Shown here in pieces: positions 10,913 to 19,424 of a stretch of DNA of 64,000 nt. The stretch covers positions 1 through 64,000 of the forward strand of contig NZ_JACGAG010000002.1 in NCBI RefSeq assembly GCF_014050525.1. Direction: 5' to 3'. How positions within the stretch are numbered: the first letter of the stretch is position 1; the number at the start of each line of letters is the position of its first letter. The notes under the pieces were generated by a model. The model was not told the DNA's origin, did not search any database, and saw nothing but the letters and a program-made list of their open reading frames with translations. The stretch is from Clostridium sp. cel8 (GTDB lineage Bacteria; Bacillota; Clostridia; Clostridiales; Clostridiaceae). The position numbers and the translations under genes were made by a program.

Positions 10913-11377
10913 ATGAAGAAATATGTATATGTAGGAATCGGAGGATTTATTGGAGCTATATCTAGAGTTTTAATTGAAAATCTAAACCTAAATAATTATT
11001 ATAATGGAATAATACCAATAAAAACATTTTTTGTAAATATAACAGGAAGTTTTTTGCTTGCAGCTATAAGTATTTATTTTGTTGAAAAAATGACACGACA
11101 TTTGAATATACAGTTAATGCTATGCACAGGTTTTGCAGGAGCATATACTACATTTTCTACTATGTGTAAAGAGTTTTGGAATATTTTTAGCAATGGATAT
11201 TATCATCAAGCTGTATTTTATATACTATTTTCAATAATTGCAGGATTTTCATCATCAGTTCTTGGAGTGTATTTTGGCAAATATATAATAAGAAAAACTT
11301 CATACAATAAAAATAAAACTGAAGATATTCACAAAGTTAAAGATAAATTAGAGTCAGAAAATATTGATAATAAATAA
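10913..11377 (+). CDS. crcB: Fluoride ion channel, first copy
   Basis: A small four-helix membrane protein of the Fluc/CrcB family, which lets fluoride leave the cell. The sequence has the family's N-terminal GGFIGAISRVLIE, a central FFVNITGSFLLA (the conserved Asn-Thr-Gly segment) and GFAGAYTTFSTM. The 154 residues include a charged C-terminal tail of about 25 residues that CrcB proteins usually lack. AGGAGGAAATATATAA precedes the ATG. It lies 16 bp before a second copy, and such pairs are typical when the channel is a heterodimer of oppositely oriented subunits. Confidence 0.93.
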   Translation: MKKYVYVGIGGFIGAISRVLIENLNLNNYYNGIIPIKTFFVNITGSFLLAAISIYFVEKMTRHLNIQLMLCTGFAGAYTTFSTMCKEFWNIFSNGYYHQAVFYILFSIIAGFSSSVLGVYFGKYIIRKTSYNKNKTEDIHKVKDKLESENIDNK

Positions 11378-11393
11378 GTGAGGAGCTGATTAC

Positions 11394-11753
11394 ATGAATA
11401 TTTTATTGATAGGTGTAGGTGGAATAACAGGAAGTTTAACAAGATATTCTTTAGGTCAGTATATACAAAAACATCTTGGAAGATACTTTCCAATAGGAAC
11501 TTTAGTATTAAATATAACAGGTGCACTAATGCTTGGAATATTAAATGCTGTAAACTTAGATAAGCTCACATACTCTCTTTTATGCGATGGCTTTCTAGGA
11601 GCATATACTACATTTTCAACTTTCATGTTCGATGGTGTAAAACTATTTAATGGAAATAGAAAATTAAATGCCTACTTGTATATATCACTTACAATTGTAT
11701 TTGGAATTTTAGGATATATTTTAGGATATACATTAACCCACCACTTTATATAA
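11394..11753 (+). CDS. crcB: Fluoride ion channel, second copy
   Basis: Second Fluc/CrcB subunit, 119 residues, with GGITGSLTRYSLG, LVLNITGALMLG and GFLGAYTTFSTFMFDG as in the family. It follows the first copy by 16 bp with GAGGAGC before the ATG, so both are co-expressed. In bacteria with two tandem crcB genes the products are thought to pair as an antiparallel heterodimer; that is inference here. The last codons overlap the hairpin of the terminator at 11736-11763. Confidence 0.93.
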   Translation: MNILLIGVGGITGSLTRYSLGQYIQKHLGRYFPIGTLVLNITGALMLGILNAVNLDKLTYSLLCDGFLGAYTTFSTFMFDGVKLFNGNRKLNAYLYISLTIVFGILGYILGYTLTHHFI

Positions 11754-11770
11754 AATGGTGGGTATTTTTT
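11736..11770. terminator. Bidirectional terminator crcB / mnmA
   Basis: ACCCACCA pairs with TGGTGGGT around an AT-rich self-complementary loop and is followed by a T-run on the plus strand. The hairpin begins inside the last codons of the second crcB and ends at the mnmA stop, so it serves both converging genes. Confidence 0.8.
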
Positions 11771-12845
11771 ACAATATCCTATCAATAATTCCTCCGCCAA
11801 CCATAGTATTTCCATCATAAAATACTGCAGATTGTCCTTTAGTTATTGCTCTTTGTGGTTCTTTAAATTTTACTTTTACTTTTCCATCTTTATAAGGACT
11901 TACCAATGCCTCTTTAGGTTTTGCTGAATATCTTATTTTACACTGTACATCTATAGGTTTATCAAGGGTTTCAAAAGGCATAAAATTTATGTCATTTACT
12001 ATAAATTCATCTTTAAATAAGTCCCTCTCATCACCAAGTACTACAGTATTATTTAAAGGATTTATATCTATTACATATTTAGGAGTCCCAAATGAGATTC
12101 CAAGGCCTTTTCTCTGGCCTATAGTATAATAAAATATTCCTTTATGCTTTCCAAGTACATTTCCATTTTTATCTACAAAATTTCCTTCACCTAACTTTCC
12201 ATTCAATTTTCTATTTATGTAAGCTCCATGATTATTATCTGGTATAAAACAGATTTCTTCACTATCTCTCTTATTATGAACAGAAAGCCCTATCTTTTTT
12301 GCTATTTCCCTTATTTCAGTTTTTTTATATTCTCCACAAGGCATTAGAGTATGTGCAAGTTGATATTGGTTTAAACCGTATAATGCATAAGTTTGGTCTT
12401 TTCTATCATCTTGTGATTTTTTAAGAACATATCTATTATTTACTTTATCACAAATTGCATAGTGCCCTGTAGCTACATAATCTGCACCAAGTGCCATTGA
12501 TTTTTTTAAAAGTTCATCAAATTTTATAAATTTATTACATGCAATACATGGATTTGGAGTTCTTCCCTTAGTGTATTCACTTATAAAATAATCTATAACA
12601 TTCTTTTTGAATTCTTCTTTAAAATTCATAACATAATATGGTATATCTAATTTATCAGCTACCATTCTTGCATCATCTACTGCAGAAAGCGAGCAACACC
12701 CACTTTCCATACCCTCATAATATTCATCGTCTTGCCATATCTGCATAGTTACCCCTACTACATCATATCCCTGCTTCTTAAGAAGGTATGCAGCAACTGA
12801 ACTATCTACACCACCACTCATACCTATTACTACTTTCTTTTTCAT
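11769..12845 (-). CDS. mnmA: tRNA-specific 2-thiouridylase MnmA
   Basis: MnmA adenylates and thiolates U34 of tRNA Lys, Glu and Gln, giving the s2U part of the wobble modification. It has the PP-loop GMSGGVDSS at residues 9-17, the catalytic cysteine pair in NPCIACNKF and EEICFI, and the C-terminal beta-barrel. The start chosen is ATG at 12845, preceded by AGGTGATA and giving [12 protein letters not shown]; an in-frame TTG at 12863 has no ribosome site. It directly follows a cysteine desulfurase gene, so the sulfur donor and acceptor enzymes are co-transcribed. Length 358 residues. Confidence 0.95.
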   Translation of the reverse strand: MKKKVVIGMSGGVDSSVAAYLLKKQGYDVVGVTMQIWQDDEYYEGMESGCCSLSAVDDARMVADKLDIPYYVMNFKEEFKKNVIDYFISEYTKGRTPNPCIACNKFIKFDELLKKSMALGADYVATGHYAICDKVNNRYVLKKSQDDRKDQTYALYGLNQYQLAHTLMPCGEYKKTEIREIAKKIGLSVHNKRDSEEICFIPDNNHGAYINRKLNGKLGEGNFVDKNGNVLGKHKGIFYYTIGQRKGLGISFGTPKYVIDINPLNNTVVLGDERDLFKDEFIVNDINFMPFETLDKPIDVQCKIRYSAKPKEALVSPYKDGKVKVKFKEPQRAITKGQSAVFYDGNTMVGGGIIDRIL

Positions 12846-12876
12846 CTTATCACCTATTTTCAAGTTTATTAAAAAT

Positions 12877-14031
12877 TTATCTAATTGTACTTCTCTTCCT
12901 TAAATTTGAAACAGACTCAGTTACTTTATCTATTACAAAATTTACATCCTCTTCAGTAGTTTCATATCCTATTGTAAGTCTAAGTGCACCCTTTGCCAAA
13001 TCTATATCATCACCTATTGCCATTAATACATGTGATGGTTCAATTGCACCTGCTGAGCATGCACTTCCGCTTGATGCGCATATTCCAATGTTATCTAGAA
13101 GTATAAGAAGCAATTCACCATCTATTCCTCTAAATGAAATATTAATATTTCCTGGAAGTCTTCTATCTATTGGACCATTTAACTTACTCTTAGGAATCTT
13201 TAAAAGGCCTGAAATCAACTTATTTCTTAAATATATTAGCCTTTTATTTTCCTCTTCCATATTACTTAGGGCAATCTCAATTGCACATCCCATTCCAACT
13301 ATACCAGGAACATTTTCAGTACCAGCCCTTTTGCCTCGTTCCTGTCCACCTCCATGTACTAAATTATCTATATTAGTACCCTTTCTTATGTAAAGTGCAC
13401 CCATTCCCTTAGGTCCATAAAATTTATGAGATGACATTGAAAGCAAATCTATATTCATGGCATTTACATCAATTGGCACATGGGTAATTGCCTGAACTGC
13501 ATCTGTATGAAACAGTATATTTTTTTCTTTTAAAATACTGCCTATTTTACCTATTTCTTGAATAGTACCTATTTCATTATTGGCAAACATTATTGAAACA
13601 AGTATAGTGTCATCTCTAATTTTACTTTTAAGTTCCTCTATATTCACAAATCCATCTTTATCTACTTTAAGATAAGTTATGTCAAATCCAAGTTTTTCAA
13701 GATACTTGCAAGTATTTAAAATAGCATGATGTTCAATACAAGTTGTAATTATATGTTTTCCCTTATGTACATTTGCACTAGCAACGCCTTTAAGTGCCCA
13801 ATTATCTGATTCAGATCCACCATTTGTAAAAAATATTTCATCTTTTCTAGAATTTATTGCATTAGCTATTTTTTCTCTACTTTTACTTATAGCCGCTGAA
13901 TTTCTCCTTGACATATTATAAACAGAGGATGGATTTGCAAAGTACTGGCTAAAATAAGGATTCATAGCTTTGACTACCTCTGGTTTTACAAATGTAGTAG
14001 CAGCATAATCCATATATACTTTTCTTTCCAT
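12877..14031 (-). CDS. Cysteine desulfurase, YrvO/IscS-like
   Basis: A PLP enzyme that removes sulfur from cysteine as a persulfide. Visible features are the N-terminal VYMDYAATT, the PLP lysine in [12 protein letters not shown] near residue 200, and the mobile catalytic loop [11 protein letters not shown]. The start chosen is ATG at 14031 with GGGAGAGAT upstream; an earlier ATG at 14046 would bury that site. No iscR, iscU or other Fe-S assembly gene is adjacent. The only partner is mnmA, 31 bp downstream, the same arrangement as Bacillus subtilis yrvO-mnmA, where the desulfurase is dedicated to tRNA thiolation. That role is inferred here from context. Confidence 0.92.
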   Translation of the reverse strand: MERKVYMDYAATTFVKPEVVKAMNPYFSQYFANPSSVYNMSRRNSAAISKSREKIANAINSRKDEIFFTNGGSESDNWALKGVASANVHKGKHIITTCIEHHAILNTCKYLEKLGFDITYLKVDKDGFVNIEELKSKIRDDTILVSIMFANNEIGTIQEIGKIGSILKEKNILFHTDAVQAITHVPIDVNAMNIDLLSMSSHKFYGPKGMGALYIRKGTNIDNLVHGGGQERGKRAGTENVPGIVGMGCAIEIALSNMEEENKRLIYLRNKLISGLLKIPKSKLNGPIDRRLPGNINISFRGIDGELLLILLDNIGICASSGSACSAGAIEPSHVLMAIGDDIDLAKGALRLTIGYETTEEDVNFVIDKVTESVSNLRKRSTIR

Positions 14032-14211
14032 ACTTATCTCTCCCATTAAAGTGACTACTAAAAAATTCAGAGTAATTCACTATGATTTAATATCATTACA
14101 ATTTATTTTATTTTTTTATCTAAGATTTGTCAACCTAATCATAAAATATATTACACTATTTAAAACAATAGATAATATAATATTAATATAACATTTTTTA
14201 GAGGTGTTTTA

Positions 14212-14856
14212 ATGTACAATCTAAAACCAAAAGATTTTGATTTTAAATCCGTAAAAGGTTTTTCTAAAGAACAATTAAATGATCACTATAAGTTATATGA
14301 AGGGTATATAAAAAATCTAAATAAAATATGGAATACACCATATGTACCAAGTAAATTCACTGATACTAATTCAACTTATTCTGAAATGAGGAGTCTAAAA
14401 CGTGGAGAAACATATTCACTAGATGGAGTAAAACTTCACGAACTTTATTTTGAAAACATGACAGGAGGAAATAATTCTCCTAATGGTCCTATTTTAGATG
14501 CTATAATAGATGAATTTTCTTCATATAATAATTTCATTTCTTATTTGACAAATATAGGATTGTCAATACGAGGTTGGGTAGTTGTGTCAATTGATTCCAT
14601 TGATAACAAAATTCATATAATAGGTAGTGATTCACATGATAATGGAGCTGTGTGGATGTCATACCCACTTCTAGTTATGGATGTATATGAACATGCATAT
14701 TTCATAGACTTTGGAACGGACAGAAAAAAGTATATTTCTACATTTGTTAAAAACATAAATTGGAATATTTTAAACATTAGATTTCAAGAATATATATCTT
14801 CTGCAAAGTTGATGAATATGAGAAGATATGGCTACTATCCATTTCAATTTTTTTAA
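14212..14856 (+). CDS. Divergent Fe/Mn superoxide dismutase
   Basis: The 214-residue protein matches the Fe/Mn superoxide dismutase fold, which converts superoxide to oxygen and peroxide. Likely metal ligands are H25 (DHYKLYEGY), H76 (LHELYF), D157 and H161 (MDVYEHAYFIDFG). The GW at 121-122 and the PLL before the Asp are also conserved. The outer-sphere residue that is usually Gln appears to be H142 (DSHDNG), as in some mycobacterial Fe enzymes. It diverges from typical SODs elsewhere, so the metal and activity are not certain. Transcribed away from the iscS-mnmA operon; the ATG follows AGAGGTG. Confidence 0.82.
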   Translation: MYNLKPKDFDFKSVKGFSKEQLNDHYKLYEGYIKNLNKIWNTPYVPSKFTDTNSTYSEMRSLKRGETYSLDGVKLHELYFENMTGGNNSPNGPILDAIIDEFSSYNNFISYLTNIGLSIRGWVVVSIDSIDNKIHIIGSDSHDNGAVWMSYPLLVMDVYEHAYFIDFGTDRKKYISTFVKNINWNILNIRFQEYISSAKLMNMRRYGYYPFQFF

Positions 14857-14875
14857 AAATTCAATTTAAAATAAA

Positions 14876-14907
14876 AAGTTATAGGTGAAACTATCCACTT
14901 ATAACTT
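14876..14907. terminator. Hairpin between converging sod and folT
   Basis: AAGTTATA and TATAACTT pair, with a further GTG/CAC above one mismatch, in the 100-bp gap between the ends of two convergent genes. T-rich stretches lie on either side, fitting a terminator for both. Confidence 0.6.
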
Positions 14908-14956
14908 CTTATTTTAATATATAATTATTTGAATTTAATTAAGAATCACTTTTATC

Positions 14957-15748
14957 TTAAACTCTCTGTAATATCTTCTTTTCTACAAAAGCATAATAAT
15001 ATATAAGCAAACATACAATATATGAATTTATAAGATTAAGGAAAAGACACTGAAAAATTCTTGGAATCCACAACAACATAAAGCCTTTATCCATAAGAGA
15101 TGGTATGAATATAAGCAATATGCATGTATTCAATGTAGATACAAGTATTCCCGATATTCCAAGTGCAATTACAAATTTAAAATATCTAGAATTTATATAT
15201 TCATAAGCTCTTCCTTTTTTTCTATTTATAACATCATTTACAACAAACAACAACATAGCTATTATAGATACAATTATGAGTCCAACTCCAAGATAGTCAG
15301 CTCTTTTTCCTGCCATTGAAAGTAATTTTCCAATTCCTATAGTTGGCATAAATTTAAGAGATATAAAATTTATAACACCAATTAAAAACATAACTACAAA
15401 GAATATACCATACCATTTTTTCACCTTATATACACTTATATTTTTCATAAGTCTAAATATTAATGCAGGTAAAGCTCCTGCAATTATATTAGTTAAAGTC
15501 AAAAGCGGTATATATCCACCCATTGGAGCCATTATATATCCAAGTATATCCACAAGTCCTCCTGCAATTCCACCATACAATGGACCAAATAAGAAACCAG
15601 GTAGCACATAAAATACTGCTGAAAAGCTTATTCTCATAGTAAGTACTCCACCTGCTGTTATATTTATTGCAAAATTTCTTATAACAAGTGCAATAGCTAT
15701 AAAAAGCCCTGTAGTTACAATATACTTTGTATTCATTTTGTTTTTCAT
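14957..15748 (-). CDS. folT: Folate-specific ECF transporter S component
   Basis: An integral membrane substrate-binding (S) subunit of an energy-coupling-factor vitamin transporter. It has at least six hydrophobic segments, the N-terminal stretch GLFIAIALVIRNFA, and the GPLYGGIAGGLVDILGY motif typical of folate-family S components. The ATPase and T subunits are not in this window and are probably shared with other S components. The start is ATG at 15748, after GGAGGAAT; longer upstream frames run into leader RNA. A THF riboswitch with terminator precedes the gene, which supports folate as the substrate. Length 263 residues. Confidence 0.9.
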   Translation of the reverse strand: MKNKMNTKYIVTTGLFIAIALVIRNFAINITAGGVLTMRISFSAVFYVLPGFLFGPLYGGIAGGLVDILGYIMAPMGGYIPLLTLTNIIAGALPALIFRLMKNISVYKVKKWYGIFFVVMFLIGVINFISLKFMPTIGIGKLLSMAGKRADYLGVGLIIVSIIAMLLFVVNDVINRKKGRAYEYINSRYFKFVIALGISGILVSTLNTCILLIFIPSLMDKGFMLLWIPRIFQCLFLNLINSYIVCLLIYYYAFVEKKILQRV

Positions 15749-15816
15749 ATTATTCCTCCATCTTTTAATATACAAATAATAAATATGAACAATAACAAAA
15801 TAAATTACCGCATAAC

Positions 15817-15868
15817 AAAAACCCCCTTTTCTCTTTAATGTAGTCACACTAAAGAGAACGGAGCTTTT
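15817..15868 (-). terminator. Riboswitch-controlled intrinsic terminator of folT
   Basis: On the minus strand AAAAGCTCC pairs with GGGGTTTTT, and above a small internal loop TTCTCTTTA pairs with TAAAGAGAA. This gives a long hairpin whose 3' side carries the U-run. The segment at 15844-15857 that forms its 5' arm can instead pair with 15879-15892, the region just after the aptamer, which would prevent termination. Confidence 0.75.
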
Positions 15869-15888
15869 AAACACAATATCCCTTTAAT

Positions 15889-15997
15889 GTAACAGCGGAA
15901 GCAGTATTACATCGTAAGTTACAATAAAAATTGAACTTTTCGTTTAGAGACAACTTCCCATCCTCTAACACTTTACGCATAATACTTACTCTGCTAC
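15889..15997 (-). promoter_or_regulatory. Tetrahydrofolate (THF) riboswitch aptamer
   Basis: Read on the minus strand, the closing stem P1 is GUAGCAG (15991-15997) with CUGUUAC (15889-15895). Between them are the THF-aptamer signatures, including UAUGCGUAAAGUG, GAUGGGAAGUUGUC and the 3' segment UGCUUCCGCU. The order and spacing match the folT-type THF riboswitch as I know it. The 3' strand of P1 overlaps the proposed antiterminator strand, so folate binding should favour the terminator and turn folT off. Confidence 0.85.
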
Positions 15998-16029
15998 TTT
16001 ATAACAAATTCAATGATATTAATAAGTAT

Positions 16030-16058
16030 ATTATAATAGTATATTATAGATAAAACAA
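16030..16058 (-). promoter_or_regulatory. Promoter of the folT leader
   Basis: On the minus strand TTGTTT (16053-16058) and TATAAT (16030-16035) are 17 bp apart, placing the RNA start about 25 bases before the THF aptamer. Confidence 0.6.
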
Positions 16059-16070
16059 TAGTTTTTTAAA

Positions 16071-16565
16071 TTAACCTTCAAGTTTACTTCCCCTATTTAA
16101 CGCAGTTAGTCCTGTACGAATACTCTCTTTAATTCCATAAGGCTTCATAAGTTCTATAAAAGCTGATATTTTTTCTTCATTTCCCGTTATTTCAATTATC
16201 ATACTATCTTCATTCATATCAACTACATTGGCTCTAAAAGTATTTGCAATTTCCATAATGAGAAGCTTATTATTTGAATCAGCTGATACTTTTACAAGAG
16301 ATAATTCTCTGTATACAGAATTACTATAGTTTGTAAGATCTATTACTTTTATTACCTCAATTAATTTATTCAACTGTTTGTTTATTTGTTCAAACATATA
16401 GTCATCTCCAATGGCAACGATTGTCATTCTTGATATTTCCGGATCTTCAGTAATTCCTACAGTAAGACTGTGAATATTATATCCTCTTCTACTAAACAAT
16501 CCTGCAACTTTACTTAAAACACCAGAATGATTTTCAACTAATATAGATAGTACATATTTTTTTAT
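16071..16565 (-). CDS. ilvN: Acetolactate synthase, regulatory small subunit
   Basis: The small subunit stimulates acetolactate synthase and gives it valine feedback control. It starts with an ACT domain (KKYVLSILVENHSGVLSKVAGLF..GYNIHSL), followed by the usual C-terminal domain ending TGLTALN. The only well-placed start is AUA at 16565, six bases after GGGAGGG, which yields the standard family N-terminus. The alternative GTG at 16613 lies inside ilvB, lacks a ribosome site and adds 16 residues unlike the family. With the AUA start the gene follows ilvB by 16 bp. Length 164 residues. Confidence 0.88.
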   Translation of the reverse strand: MKKYVLSILVENHSGVLSKVAGLFSRRGYNIHSLTVGITEDPEISRMTIVAIGDDYMFEQINKQLNKLIEVIKVIDLTNYSNSVYRELSLVKVSADSNNKLLIMEIANTFRANVVDMNEDSMIIEITGNEEKISAFIELMKPYGIKESIRTGLTALNRGSKLEG

Positions 16566-16581
16566 AACAATCCCTCCCTTA

Positions 16582-18192
16582 TTAAAAAGTACTTTCCTTT
16601 GGATCCACAACACACTCTATTAAAAAAGCTTCATTTGAATTTAGTGCCTTAGAAAACGCACTATTGAACTCAATACCATTTGTAACCCTTTCCGCCTTTA
16701 TACCATAGGCTTCTGATAGCTTAACAAAATCAGGATTAGATTTAAAGGTCACTCCAAATTCTGATGAGAATCTTTTATTTTCAAGCTCACGAACCATACC
16801 AAGTCCTGAGTTGTTAAATAAAACTATAATAATATTTATATTGTATTCTGATATAGTTCCAAGTTCAAAAAGACTCATTTGAAAGCCCCCATCTCCTACA
16901 AAAGCTACAACTTTTTTACTTGGGCTTCCTATTTTAGATCCTATTGCAGCTGAAAGTGAGTATCCCATAGTTCCAAGTCCACCAGAAGTCAAAAATTTTC
17001 TTTTTCCCATAATTTTATAATTACGAGCACACCATATTTGATTTTGTCCTACATCTACAGTAACAATACTATCATCATCTAGCTTGTCAGATATGAAATC
17101 GAGTACATTCTTTGGATTTATATTTTCTGTTTGCTTTTTAGTTATTTTATACTGTGAAATATAACCGTGTATAATTTCCAGCCAATTCTCTGTATTAATA
17201 GGAGGCAACATTTCTATTAATTTTGATATTATATTTTTCAAATCACCTACTACAGGAATATCCGTTGTTAAATTTTTACCTATTTCCGCTGGATCAATAT
17301 CTATATGAATTACATCTGCCTTCTTTGCAAAGTTACTTAATCCACAAGTTGTTCTATCTGTAGCTCTAGCTCCCATGAGGATTAACACATCTGCATTTTC
17401 AACAGCTTTATTTGCATATTTAAATCCATGAGTACCTATCATTCCAACATAATATTTGCTATTTTCATCTATACTACCTTTTCCCATAAGTGTATTAACC
17501 ACTGGTATTTTCGATATTTCAATGAATTTTCTAAATTCTTTAGTTGCATTTGCAAGTATAATACCTCCACCTGCACAAATAATAGGTCTTTTACTTTCTT
17601 TTAATCTATTTACTATTCTTTTTATTTGTCCAATATGTCCCTCTACAGTTGGTTTATACCCTCTTATATTTACACTTTCTGGATATTTAAAATCTATATC
17701 CTCCTCCATTATATCTACAGGTACATCTACGAGCACAGGTCCTTTTCTCCCAGTTTTCGCTATATAAAAAGCTTCCTTTAAAATTTTAGGTATTGATGCT
17801 GAATCTTTTACAAGAAAATTATACTTAGTAAATGATTCTGTTGCTCCTGTAGCATCGAGTTCCTGAAAAACATCTCTCCCAATTAGTTTAGTCTTAACTT
17901 GTCCTGTAATTATTACAAGTGGTATAGAATCCATATATGCAGCAGCAATAGCAGTCATCAAATTTGTAACACCAGGTCCTGAAGTTACAATACATACTCC
18001 AACTTTTCCGGTTGATCTAGCATATCCACTAGCACAATGTCCAGCAGATTGCTCTTGCCTTACAAGTATATGATTAATATCTGACTTTTTCAGTACTTCA
18101 TATATAGGAACTACTGCAGCACCAGGATATCCAAATACCGTTGTCACATTTTCTTCTTTTAAACACTGGATAATTGCCTGAGCAGCTTTCAT
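16582..18192 (-). CDS. ilvB: Acetolactate synthase, catalytic large subunit (copy 1)
   Basis: A thiamine-diphosphate and FAD enzyme that joins two pyruvates, or pyruvate with 2-oxobutyrate, in the first common BCAA step. It shows the catalytic Glu in VRQEQSAGHCASGYARSTG (near residue 47), the FAD region and the ThDP motif GDGGFQMSLFELGTIS near residue 430. It has 536 residues and stops at DPKESTF, lacking about 20 C-terminal residues (the PMVPPGA tail) present in copy 2. It forms an operon with ilvN and lies behind a Leu-type T-box. GAGGAGAG precedes the ATG. Confidence 0.94.
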   Translation of the reverse strand: MKAAQAIIQCLKEENVTTVFGYPGAAVVPIYEVLKKSDINHILVRQEQSAGHCASGYARSTGKVGVCIVTSGPGVTNLMTAIAAAYMDSIPLVIITGQVKTKLIGRDVFQELDATGATESFTKYNFLVKDSASIPKILKEAFYIAKTGRKGPVLVDVPVDIMEEDIDFKYPESVNIRGYKPTVEGHIGQIKRIVNRLKESKRPIICAGGGIILANATKEFRKFIEISKIPVVNTLMGKGSIDENSKYYVGMIGTHGFKYANKAVENADVLILMGARATDRTTCGLSNFAKKADVIHIDIDPAEIGKNLTTDIPVVGDLKNIISKLIEMLPPINTENWLEIIHGYISQYKITKKQTENINPKNVLDFISDKLDDDSIVTVDVGQNQIWCARNYKIMGKRKFLTSGGLGTMGYSLSAAIGSKIGSPSKKVVAFVGDGGFQMSLFELGTISEYNINIIIVLFNNSGLGMVRELENKRFSSEFGVTFKSNPDFVKLSEAYGIKAERVTNGIEFNSAFSKALNSNEAFLIECVVDPKESTF

Positions 18193-18342
18193 AGTTATCT
18201 CTCCTCATAACAGATATAATTTTTATAATTAAGAATTGCATAAAAATTTTAATTATAAAGAATTTTTAAACATTAAACTATATAAAATAAATACACTACA
18301 CACTAAATATTGATAAATTTAAAGTAATTAAAAATTAGCACA

Positions 18343-18560
18343 AAAAAACAGCCTTACTCATGAGGCGAGAAAGTCTGTCCGCGGTACCACCCAAATTTAT
18401 TACTTATTTTAATAACGCTTTACACGGCACAGCCTACTTTAGTAAATTTCAGCCTGCAACTTAAGGACGAGTTCAATACAAGACATCTATGGGATTTCAC
18501 CAAACTCCCACTCTCTAAAAGATAATCACTGTATCTACTATTTCCCATCATAGTTTTTAC
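18343..18560 (-). promoter_or_regulatory. T-box leader of ilvBN, leucine specifier CUC
   Basis: The minus strand carries the invariant TGGGTGGTACCGCG (18380-18393), the stem I motifs AGAGAG and GGTG, and a terminator hairpin at 18348-18378 followed by seven U. On the 3' side of stem I, after UUGAA, the specifier reads CUC followed by G and the lower stem, which indicates leucine. Uncharged tRNA-Leu would stabilise the antiterminator and raise ilvBN expression. The specifier loop is one base shorter than in the other two T-boxes here, so the Leu call is somewhat less certain than the T-box itself. Confidence 0.92.
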
Positions 18561-18594
18561 TTTAATTATAGTTTTTATTTTTTAGATTGCATAC

Positions 18595-18623
18595 ATTGTA
18601 ATATAAATTTAATTATATGTCAA
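18595..18623 (-). promoter_or_regulatory. Promoter of ilvBN T-box leader
   Basis: On the minus strand TTGACA (18618-18623) and TACAAT (18595-18600) are 17 bp apart, a near-consensus sigma-A promoter about 35 bases before the T-box stem I. The 471-bp gap 18193-18663 is otherwise T-box leader and AT-rich spacer. Confidence 0.75.
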
Positions 18624-18663
18624 TAGATAATTATAAAAAGATTATTTATATATGATTGATAAA

Positions 18664-19377
18664 CTAGAAATCCATTCTAACACCATAATTTCTCAACCAT
18701 TCTTTTCTCATTTCATAATCTGGAAGTACAAGACCTACAAGCTTCCAAAATTCTTTTGAATGGTCTTTATGATACATATGACACATTTCATGAACTATTA
18801 TATAATCAAGAGCATTGGATTTAGCCATAATACACCTCCAATTAAATAACAATTCATTTTTTGATGTGCAACTTCCCCATCTTTTCTTCTGCTCTTTAAT
18901 TCTAATATTAGTAGGGTATATATCAAAAAATTTTTGATAATATTTAACCCTTAACTTTATTACTTCATTAGCCTTAGCCCTATACCACTTTTCCATAGCA
19001 TTTCTAATATCTTCGGCATTTCTACTATTTGTTTTAACTAAAAACTTACCACGATACAATTTTACTTCTGTTTTTTTTAAATTTGAATCCGCTTCTATTT
19101 GTAAAGAGTAATTTCTCCCTAAGTACATAAATGATTCACCATTGACAAATTCTCTTTTAATATGTCTGTATTGCATATGTTTAAAAAAAGATATCTTTTT
19201 AACAATCCAACTTCCTTTACTTTCAACTTTTTTGAGTATTTCATCTTCTTTTGTACCAATTGGAGCAGTAACAGTAATAATATTAGGCGGCTTTATGGAA
19301 ATTTCCATTGTCTTTCTATTTTTAAAAATCACATTAAATGCTATATTTGTTGTTCCATATGTTAACTCCAATTTCAT
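18664..19377 (-). CDS. YgjP-like zinc metallopeptidase (DUF45 family)
   Basis: A 237-residue protein with the YgjP/SprT-like zincin signature HEMCHMYHKDH near residues 195-205 (HExxH plus a third His). The upstream RWGSCTSKNELLFNWR is diagnostic of this family. There is no signal peptide or membrane segment, so it is cytoplasmic. The cellular role is not established. Such genes often sit beside type I restriction systems, as here: it lies about 50 bp after hsdR on the same strand and may belong to that operon. GAGAGGAAAT precedes the ATG. Confidence 0.88.
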   Translation of the reverse strand: MKLELTYGTTNIAFNVIFKNRKTMEISIKPPNIITVTAPIGTKEDEILKKVESKGSWIVKKISFFKHMQYRHIKREFVNGESFMYLGRNYSLQIEADSNLKKTEVKLYRGKFLVKTNSRNAEDIRNAMEKWYRAKANEVIKLRVKYYQKFFDIYPTNIRIKEQKKRWGSCTSKNELLFNWRCIMAKSNALDYIIVHEMCHMYHKDHSKEFWKLVGLVLPDYEMRKEWLRNYGVRMDF

Positions 19378-19424
19378 TATCTAATTTCCTCTCTAGTAAA
19401 AATTATAAATAATTCTTAATTTGA

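Noticed and set aside
12788-13393. A 201-codon plus-strand ORF
   Set aside because: It is antisense to mnmA and the cysteine desulfurase, has low-complexity Ser/Leu-rich composition and no ribosome site; it is a shadow of the coding frames.
15794-15816. Mini-ORF (ATG CGG TAA) behind a GGGGG run in the folT leader
   Set aside because: The G-run belongs to the terminator stem, and a two-codon frame gives no support for translation.
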